From Dehalococcoidia bacterium UBA1152 (GTDB lineage Bacteria > Chloroflexota > Dehalococcoidia > Lucifugimonadales > UBA2962): a stretch of DNA of 13,168 nucleotides. The stretch lies in NCBI GenBank assembly GCA_002311285.1, contig DBZU01000025.1:1-13168 (forward strand), given 5' to 3'. The position numbers and the translations under genes were made by a program. Shown piece by piece: positions 6,661 through 13,168 of the stretch (position 1 is its first letter; each line of letters opens with the position of its first letter). The notes below the pieces were generated by a model that was given only the letters and a program-made list of their open reading frames with translations, was not told where the DNA came from and ran no database searches.

Positions 6661-6951
6661 ATGGCAGATTTCAAACCGCTTGGTAATCGGGTTGTGATTG
6701 AGCCGACGGAAACTGACGAACAGGTTTCTGCCGGTGGAATTTATATCCCTGATACAGCTAAAGAGAAACCTCAGGAAGGTAAAGTGGTAGCTGTTGGCCC
6801 AGGTAAACTTAATGACGACGGTTCCAGAAGTAAAATAGAGGTGTCGGTTGGGGATACAGTAGTGTATTCGAAATATGCCGGTACTGAATACAAAGAAGGC
6901 AATACAGAATATCTGATTGTTAGAGAAGACGATATTCTTTTTAAGAAATAG
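6661..6951 (+). CDS. groES: co-chaperonin GroES (Hsp10)
   Basis: A 96-residue GroES, the heptameric lid that caps the GroEL folding chamber in the cytoplasm. PLGNRVVIEP opens the beta-barrel, and the mobile loop that docks onto GroEL is at about 18-35 (EQVSAGGIYIPDTAKEKP). EGKVVAVGPG (39-48) follows and the protein ends YLIVREDDILFKK. The length is normal. A perfect AGGAGG lies at 6645-6650, 10 nt before the ATG. It is the first gene of the gro operon, with groEL 59 nt downstream. Upstream dyads suggest repression by something other than HrcA. Confidence 0.97.
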   Translation: MADFKPLGNRVVIEPTETDEQVSAGGIYIPDTAKEKPQEGKVVAVGPGKLNDDGSRSKIEVSVGDTVVYSKYAGTEYKEGNTEYLIVREDDILFKK

Positions 6952-6960
6952 ATCAATAAT

Positions 6961-6996
6961 GTTACCAATATGAATGTTTCGGCTTGGTAACTTTTT
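6961..6996 (+). terminator. hairpin plus T5 between groES and groEL (attenuator or processing site)
   Basis: GTTACCAA (6961-6968) and TTGGTAAC (6984-6991) are perfect 8-bp arms around a 15-nt loop, followed at once by TTTTT (6992-6996). This is the shape of an intrinsic terminator, although the stem is only moderately stable. It ends one base before the groEL ribosome binding site, so it could cause partial termination, mark an RNA processing point or influence groEL translation. Confidence 0.55.
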
Positions 6997-6997
6997 C

Positions 6998-7003
6998 AGG
7001 AGG
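6998..7003 (+). promoter_or_regulatory. groEL ribosome binding site deciding a TTG start
   Basis: AGGAGG is placed 7 nt before TTG 7011, which encodes the first residue of the canonical N-terminus (M)AKQIKYSEDAR. This excludes the longer reading from GTG 6984, which lies inside the hairpin arm. Confidence 0.9.
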
Positions 7004-7010
7004 ATTTAAT

Positions 7011-8621
7011 TTGGCTAAACAGATCAAGTATAGTGAAGACGCACGCTCTTCAATGAAGCGAGGGATAGATAAGCTCGCTCATACCGTTGGAGTTACTCTT
7101 GGCCCGCGTGGACGAAATGTTGTTTTGGACAAAAAGTTTGGACCACCGCAGGTTATTTCCGATGGGGTCACTATTGCGAAAGAGATCGAATTAGAAGATC
7201 AGTTTGAGAATATGGGAGCCCAGTTACTCAAAGAAGCGGCTTCCAAGACGAACGATGTTGCAGGAGATGGTACTACTACAGCTACTGTCCTGGCTCAGGC
7301 CATTATTGGCGAAGGTTTCAAGAATATTGCTGCTGGAGCTAATCCCATGGCTATTAAACGTGGCATAGATACCGCTGTGATCACCTTGCGTAAGGCTATC
7401 GGAGATATGTCGCAGCCTGTTGAAGGCAAGATTCAGATAGCTCAAGTTGCATCGCTCTCTGCGCATGATGAAGTTATGGGTGATCTCATTGCGCAGGTAA
7501 TGGAAAAAGTAGGAAAAGATGGCGTTATAACCGTTGAAGAATCAAAAGGGCTTGAATACGAACAAGAATTCGTTGAAGGGATGGAGATAGATCGGGGTTA
7601 TATATCTCCTTACTTTGTTTCCAATGCAGAGCGAATGGAATCCGAAATCGAAGATGCGTACATCTTGATAACTGATAAAAAGATTTCTGCAGTTACGGAC
7701 ATTCTGCCTGCTCTAGAGAATATTCTGAAGGTTACCAAAAATGTTGTTATTATTGCTGAAGATATTGATGGAGAAGCTTTAGCAACGCTCGTAGTGAATA
7801 AATTACGCGGAACATTGAACATTTTGGGTATTAAGGCACCTGGTTTTGGTGATCGTCGAAAAGCTATGCTTCAGGACATTGCTATTCTTACTGGTGGTAA
7901 TGTTATCAGTGAGGAAGTAGGGCGTAAGCTAGACTCAGTAGAAGTGGCAGATTTGGGGAAAGCTAGACGGGTGGTATCGACTAAAGAAGATACTACATTT
8001 GTAGATGGAGCTGGATCAGAAGCTGATATTGAAGGTCGTATTAATCAGATAAAAGCTCAGATTGAAGAAACAACTTCAGATTTTGATCGTGAAAAACTTC
8101 AAGAGAGACTAGCCAAGCTTTCTGGTGGCGTCGCCATTATAAAGGTTGGAGCGGCTACTGAAGTAGAGCTCAAGGAAAAGAAAAACAGAGTAGAAGATGC
8201 CCTTTCTGCCACTAGAGCGGCAGTCGAAGAAGGGATTGTTCCCGGAGGCGGCCTGGCTTTGATCAGAGCGCGAAAAGCCTTAGATAAACTAAAGCTTAAA
8301 GGTGATGATTCAATAGGCGTTGAAATCCTCAAGGGAGCATTAGAGGCTCCAATGAAACTTATTGCAGAAAATACAGGTGTCTCGGGTGACGTTATTCTTG
8401 CTCAATCCTTAGAGACTAAAGGTGATGTGGGATACGATGCAGAGGTAGGTGATTTCACTCCATTGTTAGAACGCGGAATCATGGATCCTGCTAAAGTGAC
8501 CAGAGCTGCTATTGAAAATGCAGCTAGCGTTGCGGCAATGGTTCTCACAACTGAATCCTTGATTACTGATATCAAGGAACCAGAGCCCCCAATGCCCGCT
8601 GCTCCACCGATGGACTACTAG
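7011..8621 (+). CDS. groEL: chaperonin GroEL (Hsp60)
   Basis: A 536-residue GroEL subunit of the tetradecameric ATP-driven folding chamber. Hallmarks counted from TTG 7011: TLGPRGRNVVLD (29-40), the ATP-site loop GDGTTTATVLAQ (85-96), and KAPGFGDRRKAMLQDIAILTG in the apical-to-intermediate region. The near C-terminal signature VEDALSATRAAVEEGIVPGG contains the catalytic Asp of the VEDAL segment. The C-terminus ends PPMPAAPPMDY and lacks the Gly-Gly-Met repeat tail of E. coli GroEL. The start is TTG, supported by a perfect Shine-Dalgarno. It is the second gene of the operon after groES, with a hairpin between the two and a palindromic terminator just after the stop. Nothing suggests a specialised paralogue, as it is paired with its own groES. 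Confidence 0.97.
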   Translation: MAKQIKYSEDARSSMKRGIDKLAHTVGVTLGPRGRNVVLDKKFGPPQVISDGVTIAKEIELEDQFENMGAQLLKEAASKTNDVAGDGTTTATVLAQAIIGEGFKNIAAGANPMAIKRGIDTAVITLRKAIGDMSQPVEGKIQIAQVASLSAHDEVMGDLIAQVMEKVGKDGVITVEESKGLEYEQEFVEGMEIDRGYISPYFVSNAERMESEIEDAYILITDKKISAVTDILPALENILKVTKNVVIIAEDIDGEALATLVVNKLRGTLNILGIKAPGFGDRRKAMLQDIAILTGGNVISEEVGRKLDSVEVADLGKARRVVSTKEDTTFVDGAGSEADIEGRINQIKAQIEETTSDFDREKLQERLAKLSGGVAIIKVGAATEVELKEKKNRVEDALSATRAAVEEGIVPGGGLALIRARKALDKLKLKGDDSIGVEILKGALEAPMKLIAENTGVSGDVILAQSLETKGDVGYDAEVGDFTPLLERGIMDPAKVTRAAIENAASVAAMVLTTESLITDIKEPEPPMPAAPPMDY

Positions 8622-8651
8622 CCGTTAAACAACATTGGTAATTAAATTAAT

Positions 8652-8685
8652 TAGGCCTCCAAAAGTTTTGGAGGCCTATTAATTT
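8652..8685 (+). terminator. strong palindromic terminator after groEL
   Basis: The arms at 8652-8664 and 8666-8678 (TAGGCCTCCAAAA and its complement) are 13 bp and perfect, with G8665 at the centre. The realistic hairpin is a GC-rich TAGGCCTCC stem with an A/T loop. It is followed by a T-rich stretch (TTAATTT). It separates the gro operon from dnaE, 31 nt after the groEL stop. Confidence 0.85.
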
Positions 8686-8724
8686 ATGGGATTATGCGTT
8701 ATCGCTGAAATCGTCATATATTCA

Positions 8725-8753
8725 CTGGAAAATTATGTGCTTTGGACTATAAC
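8725..8753 (+). promoter_or_regulatory. possible dnaE promoter
   Basis: CTGGAA (8725-8730) and TATAAC (8748-8753) are 17 nt apart. The -10 matches five of six bases and the -35 three of six. The site is well placed between the gro terminator and dnaE. Confidence 0.35.
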
Positions 8754-8789
8754 ATAGCGTTGTTAACAATCCTAATATGAAATACTAAT

Positions 8790-11700
8790 TTGACAGATAC
8801 TTACAAATTTTCACATTTACATGTTCATACCGAGTATAGTCTACTTGATGGCCTTAGCCGTATTGAAGAAATAGTAAAGAGAGCATCTGAATTAGGAATG
8901 GAAGCCTTGGCCATCACTGATCACGGAGGACTGTATGGCGCAGTGGATTTCTACCAAACCGCTAAACGATATGGAGTAAAACCTATAATTGGATGCGAAT
9001 TATATGTTGCTTCAAATAACAGACTGGAACGCCAACCTTCTGATAAACGCCCATATCATCTAACAGTTTTAGCTAAGAATAACGCGGGGTATAAAAACCT
9101 TGTCAAATTAGTTACGCTAGCTCATTTGGAAGGTTTCTATTACAGGCCTAGAGTAGATCGAGATACGTTAAAAAAATACAACGAAGGCCTTGTTGTGATG
9201 TCAGGATGCCCTAGTGGTGAAGTGCCCCGGGCAATTAGTGAAGGCCGTATAGTAGATGCCAAAGAAGCTGCAACGTGGTATCGAGATACATTTGAAGATT
9301 ACTATCTTGAAATAATGCGACATGGTGATGTGAAAGAATTACCGGCTATAAATAATGGCCTTTTGGTACTCAAGGAAGAGCTCGGTATTCCAGTAGTTGC
9401 AACTAATGATGCACATTACGTTCTGCGCGAGGAAGCCCCTTTCCAGGACATATTAATTTGTATCCATACCAACACCAATGTTAAAGATTCAAAAAGGCTA
9501 CGAATGGAAGAAGATTCGTACTATCTAAAAAGCTCAGCTGAAATGGCAGAACTTTATCAAGATTTGCCTGAGGCGATATCAAATACTAGCGTGATTGCTG
9601 AGAAATGTGATCTCGAACTAGATTTTGAAACATTGAGACTGCCAGAATTCAAAGAAACTGATGGCAAAACGTCAATCGAATATCTGACAGAGCTATGTGA
9701 AATTGGTTTGAAAGATCGTCTTGCTAACCGAAATGAACATGAACTTAATCGATTGAAATATGAACTTAGGGTGATTGAAGATACTCAATTCTCTAATTAT
9801 TTTTTAGTGGTTTGGGATATAGCCTGTTTTGTCAGAGAGCATGATATTTTCTTTGCAGTTAGAGGCAGTGCTGCTGCAAGTTTAGTGCTTTTTTGCTTAG
9901 GTGTTACAGATATAAACCCATTAGACTTCGATTTAGTCTTTGAAAGGTTTCTCAATCTTGAACGTAAAGAAATGCCTGACATAGATATGGATTTTCAAGA
10001 CGATCGACGTGATGAAGTGATTAACTATGTGGTCCAAAAATATGGAGAAGATCATGTAGCTCAAATAATCACCTTTGGCACTCTTGGAGCAAGGGCCGCT
10101 ATTAGAGACTCCGGGAGAGCCTTGGCAATGCCTTACCCTGATGTAGACAGAATTGCGAAATTGGTTCCCCAAAAATTACGTATAACTTTAGAGGAAGCAA
10201 TTACCCTAAGTTCAGAATTGGGAGACTTATATAGAAATGACCAAACTGTGACTAAACTTTTAGACACAGCTAAAGGCGTGGAAGGGTTGACTCGACATTC
10301 AAGCACTCATGCAGCTGGAGTCGTTATTTCTAAAGAACCATTAGGAGAATACATTCCACTTCAAAGACCTGTAAAAGGATCTGAAAACGGAGTAAATACT
10401 ACCCAATATGCAATGAAGGCATTAGCTGACTTGGGATTGCTAAAGATGGATTTCTTAGGCTTGGCAAATTTAACTATTATAGCTAGAACGCGGGATCTTA
10501 TAGAAAAACGCAAAGGGGAGCATTTAGTTTTAACAGGTATACCTCTGGATGATTCTAAAACATTTGAATTGTTGTCCAGTGGTAAAACTATAGGGGTTTT
10601 TCAGTTGGAAAGTCCTGGTATGACTCGTTATATTCAGGACCTTAAACCATCTTCTATAGGTGATGTTGCCGCTATGATAGCCCTGTATAGACCGGGACCT
10701 ATGGAACATATTGATACTTTCATAGACGCGAAACATGGTCGTAGCGAACCGTACTATCCTCATGCTGATTTGGAAGAAATTCTTAAAGAGACCTATGGAG
10801 TTATTGTTTTCCAAGATCAGGTTTTGCATATAACACGGAGATTCGCCGGATATTCCTTAGGAGAGGCTGATGTGGTGCGTAAAGCCATGGGCAAGAAAAT
10901 CCCTGAAATAATGACCAAGGAACGTCAACGGTTCCTAGATGGAGCTTTACAACAAGGTTACTCAAAAAAAGTTGCGGAACAAGTTTTTGAACTTGTTGAG
11001 CCATTCGCAGGGTATGCGTTTAATAAAGCACACAGCATTAGCTACGGTCTAATTTCATACTGGACAGCTTATTTCAAAGCAAATTACCCAGGAGAATATA
11101 TGACATCATTGCTTAATGCTTATTCTGGTAGCGGGGACAGAGTATCTATTGCAATAGGCGAATGTTTGAGGATGGGCATTAAAGTTGAAGCTCCTGATAT
11201 TAATTCAGGAGAAGCAGGGTTTTCGTTGCATGATGCAGAAGACGGAACTTTAACTATTAGCTTTGGATTGTCGTCTATCAAAAACGTTGGTGTTTCATCA
11301 TTGGAAAAAGTGGTGCAAGTTAGACAGAAACATGGTCAGTTCGAATCCATCGAAGAGATGTGTAGGCTGGCTGACATGAATGGATTAAATCGTAAAGCTT
11401 TAGAAAGTTTGATTAAGGCCGGGGCATTTGACACTTTTGGAGATAGAACGTCTATTTTGAGTATAACGGATAGGATTATAGCTTTGGCACAAAGTGAATC
11501 TCACTTAAGAAATTCGGATCAAACGTCAATGTTCGATATGTTTGGCGAATCAGTACAAGCTCCTTTAACTCACTTAGAAATAGAAGATGGACGCACGTCT
11601 GACAATCAAAAAGGAGAATGGGAGTTAGAATTTATGGGGGTAAATCTTTCTAACAGAGCTTCACTTAGCCTTATCGCTACTAACGCTGATCCCAATACTT

Positions 11701-12437
11701 TTGTTTCACGTGATTCGATTCATGAAGACATGAACGGTCAGCAGATTCAATTAGCCGGACAAATTCAGTCGGTTTCGTTTCGAAACACTCGAAATGGCAA
11801 AGCATTTGCAGCCGTGACTCTTAATTTAATCAGGGGGTTGATAGAAGTTTTTGTTTGGGAAGAATTGTTGGTAGTTGCTCGTAACAAACTTAAGGAAGGT
11901 GGACTAATTCTCATCACTGGAATGGTGAGAATTAGAGGTGAAGATCAATTAAGCATATCGGCTTCTAAGATAGACGAATTTATTGCAGGAGACATGCAAA
12001 TTAATCAATCAAATGAACTGGTTCAAGATAGAGAATCACATCTATTTTCAAATCTAAAAACAGAGAAACAAATACAAAAACCCCATAATATACAAATCAA
12101 AGACTCTCAGGCTATATCTTCAAACGGTACAGATGTGAACATAAATAAAGCCGCTGAAAGCAGTACTGAAGATGAGGCAACTGTTTTACGGAAGAGATTA
12201 TTAATAACTATCATTGAATCTAAAAAAACAGATCAGGATCGTTTTCTACTTGATAGCCTTATACGCGGATTGCTTGAAAACAGAGGTGATGACGATGTCG
12301 AAATGGAGGTTAAAACAACAAACCATGTTGTTAAACTTGAATGGCCGCTGATAAAAGTTAAAGCGACTTCAGAATTAGCAGAATACATAGCTGAAATGTT
12401 AGGGGATTCTGGTTACGCTGCGTTAGTTACTGCCTAA
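8790..12437 (+). CDS. dnaE: DNA polymerase III alpha subunit DnaE
   Basis: The 1215-residue replicative polymerase of the DnaE class. The N-terminal PHP domain retains the metal ligands expected of an active domain: HLHVHTEYSLLDG (H11, H13, D20), ITDHGG (H45), GCE (E70), H90, C140 and TNDAHY (D207, H209). The polymerase core has RGSAAASLV (358-366), the catalytic pair in PDIDMDF (D397, D399) and the third Asp in KMDFLG (D554). HSSTHAAGVVIS, LYRPGPM and VRKAMGKKIPEIM follow, then a helix-hairpin-helix region. QTSMF (911-915) fits the internal beta-clamp-binding motif. The OB-fold lies at about 985-1060, then comes an Asn/Ser/Gln-rich linker (about 1065-1130) and a C-terminal domain. TTG 8790 is the only start that keeps the PHP motif: a stop codon lies 9 nt upstream in frame, and no ATG precedes residue 37. 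No Shine-Dalgarno is visible. Confidence 0.97.
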   Translation: MTDTYKFSHLHVHTEYSLLDGLSRIEEIVKRASELGMEALAITDHGGLYGAVDFYQTAKRYGVKPIIGCELYVASNNRLERQPSDKRPYHLTVLAKNNAGYKNLVKLVTLAHLEGFYYRPRVDRDTLKKYNEGLVVMSGCPSGEVPRAISEGRIVDAKEAATWYRDTFEDYYLEIMRHGDVKELPAINNGLLVLKEELGIPVVATNDAHYVLREEAPFQDILICIHTNTNVKDSKRLRMEEDSYYLKSSAEMAELYQDLPEAISNTSVIAEKCDLELDFETLRLPEFKETDGKTSIEYLTELCEIGLKDRLANRNEHELNRLKYELRVIEDTQFSNYFLVVWDIACFVREHDIFFAVRGSAAASLVLFCLGVTDINPLDFDLVFERFLNLERKEMPDIDMDFQDDRRDEVINYVVQKYGEDHVAQIITFGTLGARAAIRDSGRALAMPYPDVDRIAKLVPQKLRITLEEAITLSSELGDLYRNDQTVTKLLDTAKGVEGLTRHSSTHAAGVVISKEPLGEYIPLQRPVKGSENGVNTTQYAMKALADLGLLKMDFLGLANLTIIARTRDLIEKRKGEHLVLTGIPLDDSKTFELLSSGKTIGVFQLESPGMTRYIQDLKPSSIGDVAAMIALYRPGPMEHIDTFIDAKHGRSEPYYPHADLEEILKETYGVIVFQDQVLHITRRFAGYSLGEADVVRKAMGKKIPEIMTKERQRFLDGALQQGYSKKVAEQVFELVEPFAGYAFNKAHSISYGLISYWTAYFKANYPGEYMTSLLNAYSGSGDRVSIAIGECLRMGIKVEAPDINSGEAGFSLHDAEDGTLTISFGLSSIKNVGVSSLEKVVQVRQKHGQFESIEEMCRLADMNGLNRKALESLIKAGAFDTFGDRTSILSITDRIIALAQSESHLRNSDQTSMFDMFGESVQAPLTHLEIEDGRTSDNQKGEWELEFMGVNLSNRASLSLIATNADPNTFVSRDSIHEDMNGQQIQLAGQIQSVSFRNTRNGKAFAAVTLNLIRGLIEVFVWEELLVVARNKLKEGGLILITGMVRIRGEDQLSISASKIDEFIAGDMQINQSNELVQDRESHLFSNLKTEKQIQKPHNIQIKDSQAISSNGTDVNINKAAESSTEDEATVLRKRLLITIIESKKTDQDRFLLDSLIRGLLENRGDDDVEMEVKTTNHVVKLEWPLIKVKATSELAEYIAEMLGDSGYAALVTA

Positions 12438-12481
12438 TAGGTGACCAAGCGGTATTAATAAACATGCAGATACTTAAATTT

Positions 12482-12811
12482 TTATGATTCACCCCATTGC
12501 CGCAACTTCTCATCTGTTGCGATTTCGTGGAATTCGACCTCATTCGATCTTGCAAGAGCACTTAATTCACCGGCATATTTGTTTATGATAATCTCAGGGA
12601 CTTTCGCTCGCGGGTTAGATTCAATTGATTCTTGGTCCCATTCGGCACATACGGTTATTTCATCACCTGGAGTTGCGAACCCACTCATGTAAATTGTTGC
12701 CGGATTTCTACCTTTTGCTTCATATGCGGCGCAAATCCTTTTTAATAAACCAGCTAATTTCCAAGTATCAGCTCTATTATTAGGTTTACATATTCTTCTT
12801 ACACGAAACAT
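12482..12811 (-). CDS. uncharacterised small protein next to an SDR gene
   Basis: A 109-residue soluble protein that I cannot assign to a named family. It begins MFRVRRICKPNNRADTWKLA, has an amphipathic helix (about 16-33), then beta-like stretches (NPATIYMSG, DEITVCAEWDQE) and a second helix (about 73-89, VPEIIINKYAGELSALA). This beta-alpha-beta pattern resembles dimeric alpha/beta-barrel (ferredoxin-like) proteins such as NIPSNAP or antibiotic-monooxygenase-type folds, but that is only a guess from pattern. The ATG has GAGGA 4 nt upstream (12820-12816). It lies 30 nt downstream of the SDR gene on the same strand, so they are probably co-transcribed. It is convergent with dnaE across a 44-bp gap with no clear terminator. 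Confidence 0.75.
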   Translation of the reverse strand: MFRVRRICKPNNRADTWKLAGLLKRICAAYEAKGRNPATIYMSGFATPGDEITVCAEWDQESIESNPRAKVPEIIINKYAGELSALARSNEVEFHEIATDEKLRQWGES

Positions 12812-12841
12812 CTTTTCCTCACTATAATTTTGAATTTTAAT

Positions 12842-13168
12842 TTAAATAGCAGTTCTACCACCATCGATATATACAACTTGCCCGGTCATATAATCGGTGG
12901 CGGCACTTGCGAGATAAACTGCCAAAACTCCAAGATCGCGCAATTTCCCAGCTCGTCTTACAGGAATCGTATCGAGTTGCTTTTCAATCGAAATTGGATC
13001 TGACCACGTAGCATTTGTCATTTCCGTATGAAACGAGCCTGGAGCTAAGGCGTTTACAGATATTCCATATTGAGCCCATTCTAAAGCTAGAACACGAGTG
13101 AGCATATTGACTGCTGCTTTAGACACATTGTAAGGAGCGCAGTAGGGAATACCCTGTGTACCATTACT
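12842..13168 (-). CDS. SDR-family oxidoreductase, N-terminal part outside the window
   Basis: The C-terminal 108 residues of a short-chain dehydrogenase/reductase, an NAD(P)-dependent Rossmann-fold enzyme. The reading frame is open to the right edge, so the gene is cut there and is not complete from the GTG at 13126. The extra upstream codons encode GIPYCAPYNVSK, which supplies the catalytic YxxxK pair (Tyr at 13132-13130). After that come AAVNMLTRVLALEWAQYGI, the family motif VNALAPGSFHTEM, the PVRRAGKLRDLGVLAVYLAS segment and the usual ending YMTGQVVYIDGG. These features are typical of classical SDRs such as FabG-like or glucose/gluconate dehydrogenase-type enzymes. Substrate and cofactor cannot be told because the nucleotide-binding N-terminus is missing. 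Confidence 0.92.
   Translation of the reverse strand, partial: SNGTQGIPYCAPYNVSKAAVNMLTRVLALEWAQYGISVNALAPGSFHTEMTNATWSDPISIEKQLDTIPVRRAGKLRDLGVLAVYLASAATDYMTGQVVYIDGGRTAI

Noticed and set aside
6984..7010. Longer GroEL start at GTG 6984
   Set aside because: It lies in the hairpin arm and upstream of the perfect AGGAGG. The canonical N-terminus begins at TTG 7011.
12842..13126. SDR as a complete 94-residue protein from GTG 13126
   Set aside because: It would lack the catalytic Tyr and the Rossmann N-terminus. The frame stays open to the window edge and encodes PYNVSK, so the gene is simply cut off.

Overview
The window is about 13 kb of bacterial chromosome with roughly 38-42% G+C in most genes. 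TTG or GTG starts appear at several genes. The gene set is housekeeping plus membrane and redox functions: GroES/GroEL, the replicative polymerase DnaE, a PlsY-like acyltransferase, an aquaporin, a UbiA-type phosphoribosyltransferase, a membrane iron-sulfur oxidoreductase and a TM0106-type nuclease. Together with the protein flavour this suggests a free-living, AT-leaning member of Chloroflexota (SAR202/Dehalococcoidia-like). That is inference; no marker gene here settles it.

Layout. (1) Positions 1-870 carry a 3' tRNA-Ala(TGC) fragment on the minus strand and a divergent PlsY-like gene. This part is visibly more G+C-rich than what follows. (2) About 870-1220 is non-coding, with a sigma70-like promoter and two small stem-loops leading into an aquaporin gene (to 1931). 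(3) A minus-strand cluster runs from 6455 down to 1900: decaprenyl-phosphate phosphoribosyltransferase-like UbiA protein, then a membrane Fe-S oxidoreductase of the EtfAB:quinone oxidoreductase type, then a RecB-like/YprB-like nuclease 6 nt downstream. The nuclease gene overlaps the aquaporin gene tail to tail by 32 bp. (4) A 205-bp divergent AT-rich region holds two inverted repeats and leads into groES-groEL. A terminator-like hairpin sits between the two chaperonin genes and a strong palindromic terminator follows groEL. (5) dnaE occupies 8790-12437, starting at TTG without a visible ribosome binding site. (6) At the right edge, on the minus strand, an SDR-family oxidoreductase (cut by the window end) precedes a small uncharacterised protein.

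How the genes relate. The minus-strand cluster probably forms one transcript, but its three products have no obvious shared pathway. The Fe-S protein would pass electrons from an electron transfer flavoprotein to quinone, although no etfAB is in the window. The gro region looks like a normal chaperonin operon with unusual control: no CIRCE element is seen, a different dyad overlaps the -10, and there is an internal hairpin with a U-tract. I found no CRISPR array, insertion sequence or defence cassette. The best leads for something new are the gro control elements and the eroded tRNA fragment beside the compositionally distinct plsY-like gene.
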